Of a DNA stretch of 64,000 nucleotides, positions 1 to 13,236 are shown one piece after another. The position numbers and the translations under genes are program-made. This DNA comes from Sphagnum compactum (Eukaryota; Bryophyta; Sphagnopsida; Sphagnales), in contig OZ234503.1 in the NCBI GenBank assembly GCA_965153455.1, forward strand, positions 15,629,118 through 15,693,117, given 5' to 3'. Under the pieces are notes generated by a model. The model ran no database searches. It was given only the letters and a program-made list of their open reading frames with translations, and was not told where the DNA came from. The stretch's first letter is position 1. The number at the start of each line of letters is the position of its first letter.

Positions 1-1169
1 CTTCAGCTTTTTAGTTCACTTGAGATAAGACTAACATGTATGTCTTCATATTTCATATCTGAAACATCTATATTCATTAATTTATTTTAGTATATTCAAA
101 ATTTCTGGAATTTAGGAATTATTTTTTTTAAAAAAAACATTTGTGGTTCAAGTTTATTTGAATTCAAAAAAATCTTGAAGGATTTTTCACTTACAAAAGT
201 ATCCTATAAAAGTTTGTGACTTAGTTGGGTGGACTACCCTAAAAGTGATCACACCAACCTCTTATTCATCACAAGTTTGCAACAGTAAGGAAAGAAACTT
301 TAGTACCCAGCTAGCTAGCTCCCAACCCCCCCCTGCCCTAGGGCCTACCTAGATTTACTTGAACCCAGTTTAATATTCATGTATTAATCTTTGGACTCAA
401 CAAAGTTCCAAAAGACATTAAACATCTAACAACAACAGATAGACTGACCCATCCATCCCAACAGTTTTCAAAATTTGGATGATGCCTTGAAAAACACTCA
501 ACCTCCTCCTGGTTCAATAGGGGGCCTATCAAAAGAGTTGTTCATCCATCTGGCAAACTTTTTTAGTAGTAGTCTCATTCATCCATCATGTAAAGAACCA
601 CAACTCTGGTTGCTCAGAATGACCACTAAATTTTATACAACACATGCTTTCAGGGGAGTATGCATGTCAGTCTCTCTCTGGGTCACACGGTTGTAAATGG
701 GACTTATCTATATATTAAGATCTAGGCATTTGCTTGTTTGTTTGTTTGTTTGTTGGTTGGTTCTGCACATACAGAAGAGACTAGACTACACATTGGTGTA
801 GGATTTGGGTGTACAATTTTGGCTCAAATTTCACCGAATGGGGTAGAGTGACATCTCGAGTATTATATGTGTGCATATTATGCATGTTCCATAAGAGTGT
901 ATGCATCTATCTATATGAGAACTTATAGATCCAGTAAGGGACGCTTTTAGTTTGAACTTGCGATAAGGGACAAGAGTCATTGCGCGGTGAGCCAGCCAGC
1001 CGCCTATTTTGTTTTGTTTGTTTGGATCTGACCCCTTTGGTACCACTGGAAAGCCCAGACGAAGTGATGTGCATGTTTTTGGTTTCACAATTTTCAGATG
1101 AACTGAGAAAAAAGTGTATTGAAATTAGAGTGATATTTGTCTCTGAAAATTGATTAAAGAAATTAAAAT
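1..1169. other. AT-rich spacer, no gene seen
   Basis: No convincing coding exon, splice-site pair or RNA gene was seen on either strand. It contains a short TTTG microsatellite near 735-752 and AT-rich simple sequence. The short open frames lack codon structure or recognisable domains. Confidence 0.5.
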
Positions 1170-1262
1170 TAATTTATCAAGGTTCCTTACAAACTTTAAG
1201 CTAAACCCACTTCAGCTGTAATAGTATTGGGATGGGTGACCTTACAGCAGGAGGTCTAATAT
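1170..1262 (+). repeat. Degenerate 5S rRNA-like fragment
   Basis: Positions 1230-1241 read GGATGGGTGACC, the conserved internal C-box block of plant 5S rRNA. A TTTAAGC block like the 5S A-box lies about 30 bases upstream, and a TAGTATT stretch sits where 5S has TAGTACTA. The rest has diverged and no full 120-nt gene can be drawn, so this is not a functional 5S gene. Known ways to get such a fragment are a Cassandra-type TRIM LTR or a 5S-derived SINE. I saw no second LTR or poly-A tail that would decide. Confidence 0.35.
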
Positions 1263-4200
1263 ACTTGGTCCAAGGGTGCGGGGAACAGAGGCCCACTCAC
1301 TCTTAAACGTATAACAAGAGAGAGGGTTTTGGGGCTGCTGTCCCACTTAAAGCGTTCTGTCTACAGGGAAACAGACAGTTCCATGTCCCCTGTGCAATTC
1401 AACTCTATCTAAGACAAGTTTATAAATATGAGGGGACGAGGAAACCATGCGATGATGTGAACTTCAAGCTCTACCCAAACTCCAAGGAAGGTTGACAGAG
1501 AATTGGGACCCCTTTAGTAGTCTACTGTTGAGTCATGGGAGCAGCAGGATCCACAACAATTGTTGCATCTGCCTCTCTCATCAAGCAGACACAATTTTTA
1601 AATACAAAAAAAGGTCTACAAAAGTCAGTTAACCATGACGGCTAGTGTACAACAAGCCCATATTAATACTACCTGTTCTTGTCTGGTTGGGATCTGTTTG
1701 GTTGTTTGGGTGGGAGGCAAGATATGACTGACGGTTTTTAATAGCCCATCTTTGATCCTTGGCACTACTGTGGCAGTTGAGAAGAGAAGCTCCAAAGCCA
1801 TGGATCAAAGACTTTCTTCTAAGTTCGTCCTGTAATTAATGAATTAATTACAGGTTTCCTACTGTCACATGGGTGAACTGAATTAGATAAATTGTCATTC
1901 TTATAAACCCACCAATTCAGTCCTTTGTAAACTTCATTGTCTCTTGTATAACTACTAACTTCTGTCAAGTAGTATCTGTGTAGTGCTGGTGATGTTCTAC
2001 GTAGTTTTATCACTTGGGTGGTTATTTGGATCCTTTGTTACTAGCCTTGAACCATCATCACATTCGTATATGTGGTTTTCATTTTGTAGGCAAACATATA
2101 TAAGGATGATGAAAGATTTGTCCTTTATTTTTTCGTTTATAACCAGATTTGGCTTAATTTTCAAGGGGGTGATCATCACTTTTTTTATATCTTCCAATGA
2201 AGGATTGATTGCCACTTTAGCTACACAACAAAAATTCGTAAGAAAATAATTGTACTTGGAGAGGGGTCTAGAATTATTTTTTCAAAAACAATTGTAATAA
2301 ACGATCACTCATGCTCTTTCAGTTTTTCTACATTGTGACCAACCTGAAGATTGTATAGACTTGGTGTTCATATACACACTCAAGCTTAGGACATACAATG
2401 GGATTTTGGGAGATGGGTTCATGATCACATTATTTAAAAAATAAAATGTCAAATTATTGAACAAATGAGGAAAACCCGATTGCAGAGAGTAATTACTTCT
2501 AAGTAGCTTCTTCAATCTTTGCAATATTCAGGTTTGAGATGAATTAACTTATCACATAATAATTTTTCTTTATTTACAAAATTTGTGGGTTTCTTGGTGG
2601 TTTTGTTACTTTGGTTACATTTGAATTGGTGGAAACAAAGCTACGTCTTTTTCACCTCACATAATTTGCAATAATGTAATAAGACCAAAAAAATTAGTTC
2701 TTGTTTGTTTGTTGTTTTCCTCTCACGGTATTGTAATACCTTAATGGATTAACACCCCAATGTTGAATAACTATTTGTTTATTTAAATTTTTATTTTGGT
2801 AGATTTTTTTAATATTTAATATTTTTGGCATAGATGGGCTCATTCATGGTTGGGGTTCCAAGAAAAAGAATAGGGACTCCATGATTTTTTAAGGGTTAAT
2901 TTTACAAATTGCATTTACAAGCAAAAAATTTAAGTGAAAAGAATTGAATAATAAAAAATAAGATAATTCATGTGATTTTCCACATGTTTAGATAATTGTG
3001 CATCAATATTAAGTTTACAAGTGCAAACAAAAAAAGTGTAAAAATGAATTTCTAATGATAACCAAACATGTTTTTTTTGTGAATGGCTATTTGTTGCACG
3101 TGTGATTTGCACTTGGAGTTAAAAATTATGAAACTAATGAATATAAACAACTCACCAAATGCTTTAAAAAAATGTCTTTTCCCTTGCAACTTTTTCGTTC
3201 AAAATTTGAAGCCTTTGAAATTTCGATATTATTTTTTTTTCATCAAGTTCATCCAAAGAACATGTATTTAAATAAAGCGCTACATGTTTTTTCTTGTAGC
3301 AAAAGTTTGAAATTAATTGCATGATTTTATGCATTCTTTTTTATCTTACCTTTTTAAAAGATGCAGTGAAAACAATTGATATAATTAGTTCAAAGACTAA
3401 AAAGACATTTACATAGTATCCATATATATTTATATTTAACAAGATATCATTTTAATTAATGTTAGACAACAATTCATTACAATTATACTAATTTAAATTT
3501 TAAGAAATTCAATGGTAGACTTTGGAGTCTTTTAAAGTTAGACATTCCTTTTTAGAACCACAATAGTAAATGGGCCGAATGAGGATGTCAATTTTGTTTG
3601 CTTCACCTTTACAAATTTCAAAACACAATGGATTGCACTAAGATGTGAGGACGATTTTTATTATTGACGACGGATGAGAGTTTTAAGCACTGATTTTTTT
3701 ATCAAATGTCTTGATTTTTAAACAATCTTGCATTAAATTTTAACATTTGCACCCACAATAGTCCGTTCTTCACAAAAGTTTGAGGTCGTATTATTGGCCA
3801 ATTGAACCATGCATAATTGTGACAACAAATAAAATAAATGAACTTGATGATGACCAATGCTTAGAATCTTTAGGTTTCAAAAAAAAATTGGCATTATTAT
3901 GCAACTTGAAATTTCAAAAATTTCAGCATTTGGGTCACTAATTTTCTCAAAAAATCAGCAATTTATAAAAAATATAAATTAATTAGCAAGGAATCCATTA
4001 AGGTACCAGGGTATCATTTGGACTCTTGCTGTAACATATCTTAGTTGGAAAGTGTGAAACCTTCCCCAAATGCCAAATTCCCAATTACTTAAATAGCTAG
4101 GTCCATGGGAAGGCCACAAGAGAGGCTACATTATCTTTTATTTTGGGGAAGGTCCCAAATGTGTAAGTTATTATTTGTTTGGGTGATATTGGAATCAATG

Positions 4201-5630
4201 GCATTCTTTTAACAACAAATAATTTGCTTTCTATTTTGTGAGGACATGGACTAGGTATACAAGTCTAGGTAGGCATTTGAGTTCTAATCCTTGACAACCA
4301 TCTTGTTGGGTGGGGCCTAAGTAGCTACAAAGTGACTAGCATGGTAGGACAAATATGATTCAAAGAGACAAAATGCCAACATCCCAACATCAAATGCAAT
4401 ATTAGGGTGTTTGCATATGCTGAAGAAGACACAAATTGGGTCCCCCAATCAAATACTATTCCAGCTACAAGATTGGGTTAAAAAAAGGAACAAAATGATG
4501 CAATTCTAGGGCACCTAGTTAGTTCATAGAGGGGTGGGGATTGGGGGGGATCTATGTATGTGCATTTGTTTGACACATGAGGGAAAATTATTGAGGAAAG
4601 CAGTGTTGATGGAAAGTTTTTCTTTATGTTACCCATTGGACACATGTTTGTCAAATTAATGAATTTTCAATTTTGAATTTTTCATTTTTCAACAAATAGA
4701 ATGAATATTCCTCTAAAATTCAATACTTTTTCTTTCACAAAATTTTAATTAAAAAAAAATTATTCATCATTTTCTGAAAATAGTGTATTTATTATTATTA
4801 TTATTATTATTATCATTTCTGAAAATATTATCAGAGCTGCCAAGGTACTATGGTACTAAACCTATTTGAGTGGGTGTACCATTGGCTGTTCCCATATCAT
4901 GCAAAGACATAGGGAGGAATGAATGATAGGGTTTGGTGTGCATATTTGTAACCATTTGGTGAAACCCTTTGTTCCTTCACCTCCATTGGCAACAACCTCC
5001 ATTGTAGTACATAGTAGAAAAGGGAGATGGGTGATGAGAAGGGGTATTAAAGCTTTGCATGGGGTGAACTCAACTAGCTAGGTACCTACCAACTAGGTAG
5101 GTACCTACCAACTCTCTCAAGCCCCTTGTCAATGCACTCTCAGAAATTTCCCAAGTGTATATTGGAGGACATCTTATGTCTGGGAGCATCCCATTATTAC
5201 ATTCATTCCCATGTGAGTGAGTGAGTAATTTGAATATATATCATGGCCACATGCAATTGGGTTTGTGTGATTCTGACCAATTTTTTTTTTTTTTTGGCTA
5301 TTATTGCATGACTTTTATTAAGGCTTTGAGCAAAAAATTTATGGTGTCAGCCACATGTTATTTGCTTTGTTGCATGAAATTGTGTTGCCCTTTTGGATCA
5401 TACTCATTTCTTCATGGGTGCATGATGATGATGATGGTGGGGTGGGGGAATAAACACTAATTAATTTTATACACTCTCTTTTGCAGGGCCAGGTAAGAAG
5501 GAGCCTAAATTAAATCTGCATGGTCTCTCACCCACATGCAATTAAATTCTGATTTAAACTGTATAGTAATATACTGTAACTGTTGTAAAAACATACAAAT
5601 ATTTCACTATATATATGGTTGGTAATCAAA
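1263..5630. other. AT-rich spacer, no gene seen
   Basis: Strongly AT-rich sequence with homopolymer runs and an ATT microsatellite at about 4788-4813. Short open frames occur on both strands but none shows a protein domain, a plausible exon with splice sites, or sustained coding composition. Runs of the CTAGGTAGGTACCTACC type near 5080-5110 resemble the longer CTAC repeats further downstream. Confidence 0.5.
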
Positions 5631-5639
5631 TTTTTTATT

Positions 5640-5900
5640 TTATTTTTCAATTTTGTGATATAGCCACACTGGCGATCAACAATGTAAGAGGAATTAGCCA
5701 AATTTGGCTATAGGTCAGAGATGAAAGTAGAATTTTTTTAAAGAATCCTGCTATATATTTTGGCAACCTGCTCTCTAAATGTGGCGATTTGAGAATTGTT
5801 TTTCCTCAGAATCTGGTGACTTTGGTGCATTTTTTCCACAGATATATCCTTTGCATGAGTTACATTGGATTTTCTTTTGTCGCAAGCATTTGCAACAAGA
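5640..5900 (+). repeat. Copy of dispersed palindromic repeat family (AGCCAAATTTGGCT)
   Basis: Starts with CAATTTTGTGATATAGCCA and contains the 14-bp palindrome AGCCAAATTTGGCT at about 5695-5710, then a block like GGTCAGAGATGAAAGTAGAA and a GGCGATTT block. The same ordered blocks recur at 15,930, 18,990, 20,160 (reverse), 21,110, 21,780, 34,370, 45,030, 50,290 (reverse) and 54,030 (reverse). It is non-coding and most likely a non-autonomous transposable-element family. The superfamily cannot be assigned because no target duplication is clear. Confidence 0.55.
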
Positions 5901-8040
5901 AAAAAATAAATTCTATTGGTACTATTATCAAGTGGGTGATGAAAATAATAAAATGGTAGGCAAAATATGCAATTCTCCAAACAATTCTCAATTTTTCATC
6001 AGGGGTGGCATCATTTGTGTCATTGTGTGGAAGTTTAATGGATTGGTTGGATAGTTGAGGAGCATTAATAGTTGGGGACTTCTTTGGGACATCAACAAGG
6101 TATTGCTCACCCCTGCTTGTTGGCTACCATTGGCTTGGGATCTCCATATCAAACCCTAAAACCCTAAAAAACTTGGGATCCTCATATCAACAACCAAACA
6201 TGTATGTGTTGGGATGTTTGTAATTCAATTTATGTTAATCTTAAAATTTCATGCTTTGTGTTTATCATAATTGAAGTTTGTTCATTCAAACGTATAGTAA
6301 AAACGAAGTCCCACGCTTCTGGATGTTTTCTTCTAGCAAATTTTGTCATTCAAAAAAATGGGGATTTTGTTTCCTAGAATAATTTCAAATAATTTTGTTA
6401 AAATTTTGGAAAAAAATTATATGAAAAACATGGGGGAAAAAACCATGCCCACATTAGATACAATAAGTAAATTTCAAATTCTTCTAATTTGATTAACCAA
6501 TAACAACACAAGATTTTTTTTTAAATGAAAAATCAATGGGATCCAAATCTTGATGTCATTTTGAACCCCATGAACATAATTTAGACACCACATCCAAAAT
6601 TAGAATAATTATTTTAATTGTCACCCACACAACCCACTAATGTTGAATTTATGTCAATGATAATATTCATTTCAACTATTCTCCAATTAGGGGGAAAATT
6701 TGGTTTGGATAGAGAATTTACTTCACTTTTTAAAAAAAAAACAAAATTATTAAGAACCTACACATTGTCCTGAAATAACTTTTATGAAATGAACAAAGTA
6801 AAATAATTTGAATATTCAAATACTAGTATTATATACTAGTATTTAATATATATAAATTGGAAATTGTGACTGGGTGAAATTTAGTGATTAAATCCTACGC
6901 ACTTTAAATGAATATTATTAAGAAATGACCTAAATTCCTTATTGAATTTTGATGATGAAGCTATGTAAGTGATTTGTTTAATATTCAAAAAAAGGAATAA
7001 ACGGATGCAAAAAATGTTAAATATAATTAAATGAAATGAAGGAGATTTCTTATTTTCACCTAAGAGTAATTTAAATCCACCTCCCCTATATAAGTAGGTA
7101 GGGAGGTAGGTAGGAACGAATGATTGGGTACATTCTAAACCGATAAATATAGAAGGTAAAAAAGTAAAAAAATTTTGTCAAATAGGCGAGTGGTGTGTAA
7201 ATAAGGGACCATGTGTGATGATAACGCCTCATGGTAATTCTCTTTTAAAGGCAACAACCTCTCAAGTAAAAAAGTAAAATAAAATTTCACTAATAGAAAC
7301 GGTCCACATGTCTCAACCAATCAAACCCATTGGTTGAGATTTTACTACTACTCACCTCATAGGGCTTAAATTATGACCCTTGATTCATTTTTTTTTTGTT
7401 TTAATTTCTTAACATTGATATTTTCCCATACCTAATTGCCATTAGAATCCCATTGCTTATGGCAGTGTTTTATATGTGGTACAAAATTTCGCCAAAATGA
7501 GAAAATAAAAATATAAAAAGAGAATATTTTATTGCAATTTTTTTTTTCCCTGAAAAATATAGCCAAAGTTTTTTTTAAAAAATTTTGATTTTTTTTTTGG
7601 CCACATTTGGACTCTGATTTTAGTTTGGTAGCATTTAAAAAACTAGTTTAACAAAATGCTTACATATAATTCTTTTGATTCCAATTAAATAACTAAAACA
7701 TTGTAAGACCAATCCAAAGTCAAACCCTAATTAGTTCTAATTAACATAAAAACTTAACATGGTTTTTGGAAGGAATAATTTCCCCACAAATCCATCCATG
7801 CAGTTTCTTTTTTTTGCCCTTCCCCTTAAATACGTGCATGCAAGGTTACTTTTGAACCTATCTTGTAAGTGTATGAACCATCCCGCTCCAATGTCTCATG
7901 ATTTATGTATGTTTAGGTTCATGGTAGCATTTGCCTAGTGCTTTTTTATGATCGATAAAGCCCATGGGTGGAGGACATTCTCAAAATGCAAGGCTAAACT
8001 AGACTATTGCCTCATCCAAGGCTCAACTTTGAGATTTTTT
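5901..8040. other. AT-rich spacer, no gene seen
   Basis: AT-rich, low-complexity sequence with A/T homopolymers. No domain-bearing open frame, RNA gene or paired repeat termini were recognised. Confidence 0.5.
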
Positions 8041-8175
8041 GGATGTGATTTCATAATTAAACCCTAAACCCAATTCATTTCTTCCTTTCCAACACACTTG
8101 TACAACCCTATCAAGTAAACCCTATCAAATACAAGTGTCCTCAAGAGAGGGTTTAGGGTTTAGGGTTTATAAACC
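8041..8175. repeat. Telomere-like TTTAGGG/CCCTAAA motifs in a short inverted/direct repeat
   Basis: AAACCCTAAACCC occurs at about 8060, and TTTAGGGTTTAGGGTTTA at about 8150-8168. Between and after them a block reading CCTATCAAATACAAGT with GTCCTCAAGAGAGG is repeated. The motifs match the plant telomere unit, but the tract is too short to be a terminal array. Confidence 0.45.
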
Positions 8176-8868
8176 CTATCAAATACAAGTAAGTGTCCTC
8201 AAGAGAGGACACTTGTACCCCCCATTGTGATAATAAAAGGTGAAAATTTGAAAGGTGCAATCAGGAACCGAAAGGTCCCCAAAAAAAAAAGGCCCCAAAA
8301 AAGAAGACCTCAGTAATTAAGTACCCTTCTTCACTCACACCCAAAAAAAACAAAAGGGGGGTTGGTTCAAAAGGAAGGACAGGCTTCCTTCCTTCCAGAC
8401 TCACTCCAGTTTCTGGGGGTTTCTTTCAGAAGGGAAAGAAATCACCACTAATTTTCACTCATGACAAAAGAAAGAGATTCAGTCAGAGCAAAAGAAAAGC
8501 AAAAAAGCACAAAAGAAAAAGCCGACTAATAGAAAGTAACTTTTACTCTTTGGTTTTTTCTTTTGGGGGCAAGGCAAAAGAAAAGGGGCTGGCTGATCGA
8601 GAGGGTAACCAAGAGTGGGGTAAAGTAAAACGGTAACTGTAGTATACTGACTGTAGTTAGTGATTCGGTCAACTATTCATAATTACCCTTGTCTGCGCGC
8701 CACTTGATGCCTGGTAATTAATGACTACTGTCAGTCTTTTCCTATTTCACCGGCCTCTTTTTTTCACCACCGCTCCCCCACCCCCCTACTTTTACTTATT
8801 ACTTCCTCCAACTCAGCCGCTCCCACAGGGCCAAAAAAAGTAATAAGTAGAGAGGGGGGGGGGAAAAA
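8176..8868. other. Purine/pyrimidine-rich low-complexity spacer
   Basis: Dominated by A- and AAAG-rich stretches followed by C- and G-runs. No coding or RNA feature was recognised. Confidence 0.4.
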
Positions 8869-8869
8869 G

Positions 8870-9480
8870 TACCTACCTACCAAGTACCTACCTACCTACC
8901 TGATTCATACTGGCTCATGAAGGGCATCAGTCAGGTAGGTAGGTATAAAACACTACCGACCTGGCTACCTCATGTGTAGTAAGTATAAAACTACCTACCT
9001 ACCTACCTGATTCAGCCTTCGGCTCAGAAAGGGCAACTAACTGGGTATTCTGATTTCCAACCTACTACCTGATTCAGCCTTCGGCTCACAGAAGGGCAGT
9101 AGGTAGAAATGTTTACCTTCCTATGTCCTAATTGAGACTTGGCTCACAAAGGGCAGTAGGTATGAAAATCCCCAATCAAGCAAGAGTGTGCTCCAAATTT
9201 GAGGTCAGTAGCTGTAAAACTACCTACCTACCTACCTACCTACCTGCTAGATGGAGGTTTGGCTCACCAAAGAGACAGATATAAAAACTGTGTACCTACC
9301 TATCTACCTACCTGATTGAAACTCAGCTCACAAAAGCTCCCAGTAAAGTATAACCTACCTACTTACCTACCTACCTACTTACCTACCTGGATGAGGCTCA
9401 GCTCCGCAAAAAGCTGGCAGCAAGTATAAAATTACTTACCTACCTGAGGGAGGCTCGGCGGCTCGGCTCCAGAAAGGGAA
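8870..9480. repeat. Degenerate minisatellite with CTACCTACCTGATTCAGC core
   Basis: About eight units, spaced 60-110 bases apart, each join a CTAC-repeat run to a block of the type GATTCAGCCTTCGGCTCAGA followed by AAGGGCA. Units can be followed near 8898, 9007, 9069, 9130, 9246, 9311, 9388 and 9447. The best-conserved units contain GCCTTCGGC, able to form a small UUCG-type hairpin, and several have TATAAAA next to them. The array is non-coding and lies about 1.6 kb upstream of the CFL1-like gene. Confidence 0.6.
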
Positions 9481-10666
9481 GTTGAAGAACAAAACTAAGT
9501 ACTAAGTACGAACTGACTGAGCTATAGCTTCTGCTGATGGAGAACTATGAATATGTCATAGTACCTTGCACTAAAAGAAAAATCCCATTTTTCGACTTGT
9601 CTAAGCCATCTAAAAGTGTCTTTCGCGATTAAAAGTGTCTTTTGCGACTATTTTTGATCGAGCAGCTTAGACACTAAAATTTAATTATTTGTAAGATATG
9701 TTGAAATTTTCCCCCAAAAAAAAAACAAAAGCCTTTTTTCAAAGAACAAAAGTTTGTGAAGGGAAAAAGAGAATCTAATTGAGGGTGGTAGGGGAGGGGA
9801 GGGGGGGGGGGGGAACATCCTATTTTTGGACTTGGAATCTTCAAATGTAATTACAATAAGAATAATAATAGTAATTACTCAACAAACAAACAAACATGTG
9901 TTGAAGCTGGGCTTGTACTAGAGGGTGGGTAAATTTATTTATTAGTGAATGTTGGAGGTGATTTGGTAACACTTATTAGACTGGGTGCAATACTAGCCTA
10001 GTGCTCTGCTATGCACAGATGGAGCTTTGGTGGATAATAATAATTTGTTTTGTGCTGCTGCATGGGGGAAGGAATCGGCAGGAATGGTATGTATGTGTAT
10101 GTTATAATTAGAAGAAATTAGGAGCAATTTTGTGCAGCCAAGTTAAGGCTAACTGCAATTGGAAAAATCTGCAACCATGGCTGCAGCAGACGATTGATTG
10201 ATGGCATTTATGAGTTTTGAGAGTTATTTTCTTATTAATTTTTTGTTGGGTCATTGGCGTTCTTCCTGATCTGGTTCAGTTTGCTAGAGTCTATGTAGCT
10301 AGCTAGCTAGCCTTGAATCAAGTCTCCCCCCCCCCCGGCCCCCCCCCTTCTTCTTCTTCTTCTTCTTCTTCTTCTCCTTCTTCTGCAGCTTCTGCTTCTT
10401 CTTCTGCTGCTGCTTCTTCTTCTTGGCTGTTTTTGTTGAAGTTTTACTGGTTTTGTCTTTGCATCAGTAGCTGCTCATGGGGTGGGATTAATAGCTAGGA
10501 GGCTGAGGAAGAATCATCATCTATCATCTATCGTATTCTAGCATCATCTATCATGATGGAATAGGTAGCTTTTTGGGGATTGGGCGGTGGTTCCATGAGC
10601 TCTAGCTTCTGATCTTTTTCTTTTCTTTTTGGCTGTCTGGAGCTACTTATGATTCGTTGTCTGCAT

Positions 10667-10708
<42 letters not shown>

Positions 10709-11052
10709 GCCAAATTATTTTCGTCCTCTCGACAGTCGAGTGGATTGATTCCTCCTCATCTCGACCTCTAGTAGCTCGTGTGAAATTAGAAACACAGACT
10801 CCGGACCTGAGTGTCGATGATAATTCATTTATGAACGTCGTCGGCTGCTGATCGAAGCTCTCTAGATTTCATCAAGGGCTGCTCACCTGCAGCTAGCTTT
10901 CAGGCTGATGACCCTCTTTAGATACTGAATCCTCAAGGTTAAAGAGCTTTCGAGACTAGAAATCGCACCAGCAATCGCTCTCTAGCAATCCTATGCAACC
11001 GGCTCCGGGAGTCCAGTACTAGATTGGTCGACAGAAGAGGAGTACGTTGGCT
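9481..11052 (+). other. Upstream region of the CFL1-like gene, microsatellite-rich
   Basis: Contains a G-run near 9800-9812, a C-run plus TTC repeat at 10,326-10,380, and a CT dinucleotide repeat at about 10,670-10,704. CT tracts are common in plant 5' UTRs and core promoters, so part of 10.6-11.05 kb is probably the leader of the gene that starts at 11,053. No single TATA element stood out. Confidence 0.4.
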
Positions 11053-13236
11053 ATGGAGGTCGCTCGGAGAGGTCCTGCAGATCAGCTGAGTCCACGAGGA
11101 CGAGGTCCAGCACTCTTCGATATGAAGAAGAAGCGAGGAGGAGGAGCTTCATGGGGCGTTGATGCCCACAAAGTGGTACAACTCATGATGGGTCAGCTGC
11201 ACTCGACTGCCGACAACAACAATAACAACAACAACTGCACCAGTTTAGCAGCCATGAATAATGCAGCAGATGACGACAAGACGACGCTAGACTTGTTAGG
11301 AGGAGAGAGTAGTGCTCATGGTGGTGCAGCAGCAGCTTCGCGCCCGATTAGTGCTGACAACGGTGGTACATCCACGGACTTCCTCGAGCTTCTAGTTGAT
11401 GATGATCCTGAGCAGCCTAGACTTCCTTCCGATTGGAAGAAGTGTCTCGACTTGAAGGTGGTCCTTCTTCTTCTTCTTCTTCTTCTTATAACCTGCGTCA
11501 TGTCCGCTACACCCAGCTGCTCTTCTCTGTTTACAATAATCTTCGTCTCTTGCGGAAAATTCAGACGTGAAAGCTTTGGCAATCTAGACTGAATTGAATT
11601 CCCTCACTCGTCGTTTCTTGTTATGTATATAGATAGCCTGGACAATGTCGGGAATCATGTGTTCTCTGAGAGTTTCTGCATCCTTGGGCTTTGAATTTGT
11701 GACATAAACGTCTCATGTGTCCTCAAGATCAGCTGATGCATTTTGCGATCAAAGGCTTACTTGAGTGCCTGTGCGCTTCCCACCTCTGATGTGGATGCAG
11801 ACCGGCATAATGTCGTTCGTGAACAAAACAACAGGTGTTACATGGGAGAAGTACGCCGATCATCGGGCCCGAAAGCTGCAACCTCTTGATATCATGGGAG
11901 CTGTTGTACCCCAGCAGCTTGCAGCTGCAACGGAGCCGACGCCGACGACGACGTCCCCAGTTTCCCCGCGCGCGCATGAGTTTCTCAGGAGCAAGAAGTC
12001 CGAGATTCTCCTCTGTGAGGAGAGCCTGAGAGCCTCATCCTCGTCGACGTCCTCTGGTGGTGCAGCTGGTGGAAGCTGCCCGGCGCGGAGTAATCTGGCG
12101 AAGTGGAGGGAAAATTTGCAGATGTTATCGTTCTCAACTGGAACGCAGCAATGGAATCTTCACCTGGAAGACACGAACGTGAGCCTGGTAAAGGATTCTG
12201 ATCTGCTGCTGGCAGAGTCGGACCAAGAGGCCGAGAGATCGAACTTAGAGCTCGATCTAAATCTCACAGCTGGTGGTGGCGGCTCACCAGCAGCTTCTTC
12301 TTGCCAGCAGCAGCAGCAGCGAGAGCAAAGCGTATGCACAATGGAGATGGTGCAGAGGGCACTACGACGAACAGCAGCTGCGGATCAAGCTGGTCAGATG
12401 GACCGTAAGTCGAGAATCTCTGGCGCGGAATCGCCAATCGCCGGCGTCCTTTCTAGACTTTCCGCCGCAGCAGCTTCTCCATCTTTCTCATCTAGTCTTT
12501 CTTCAGCCCGGTCTCATGAGCCGGCATGGTCTCTTGGATCTCCATCGACCAGCAGTTCATCCGCCGGCATATCTTCTGCACGCTCCCCGCGTTTAGACAG
12601 AACCCAAACTGCTCCCGCCTTGCAGGACGAGTTTCAGCAGGCCGGCAGCAAAATAGCATCTACTGCAGGGTATGATTTCTCATTACCGCGTACTACTTTC
12701 AAAAAAATTCCTTGAATCAGCCTTCAGCTTCTTCGGGGATTCCCGAATTATAGAGCGTGATTTTTCAAACAATTCAGCTACTGTAGCTCCCGCGTGTCTG
12801 GTGGATATATCGGTCATCTGGAGAAATTGGTGTTAGAATTGGTAGAAAAAATTGTTTCCTGAGGAACCGGAGCTCGATGGATGCAGTAGTGTTAGAATGA
12901 TCTTCAAGACTGAAATTTCTTTTTTTCTTGGTTTGATTGAATTGTGAACTCAGCGTCGTGGTTGCAAGTCACGAGGCGGAAAGCAAGAAACGGCCAGCAG
13001 CTGCTACGGAATCTTCGCTGCCGCTGCTGCAGGCAACGTCGTCGTCGTCGATGATCACCGCACTAGTTATGGGAGCGTGCACGCGTTGTCTCATGTACGT
13101 CATGCTCGACAAGTCCAACCCCAAGTGTCCCCGATGCGGCAGTCACGCGCTGCTGGACTTCGCTGCACCCACGACTCCCACCGCCGCCGCCACCGCCGGC
13201 GTCAAGCGACAACGAGTAGTTCTAGATTCACTTTGA
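11053..13236 (+). CDS. CFL1: WW-domain/EAR-motif transcriptional regulator, CURLY FLAG LEAF1-like
   Basis: Three exons in consistent phase: 11053-11457, 11801-12669 and 12954-13236, giving 518 residues. The start is the ATG at 11053, two codons after an in-frame TTG. A WW domain spans the first intron: LPSDWKKCLDLK ends exon 1, and the strand with FVNKTTGVTWEKY opens exon 2 (about residues 127-165). An EAR repression motif, LELDLNL, lies near residue 284. A C-terminal CxxC(12)CxxC ribbon with LMYVML follows at about residues 467-486, as in the CFL1/GIR family. Known CFL1 proteins repress HD-ZIP IV factors that control cuticle formation. The same role here is inference. Between the domains the protein is long and Ser/Ala-rich with Asn and Gln runs, longer than I would expect for flowering-plant members. 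An AATAAA at about 13,242 follows the stop closely. Confidence 0.85.

Noticed and set aside
10313-10713. Ser-rich and Arg/Glu-repeat open frames around the TTC and CT repeats
   Set aside because: Microsatellite translations in the leader region of the CFL1-like gene.
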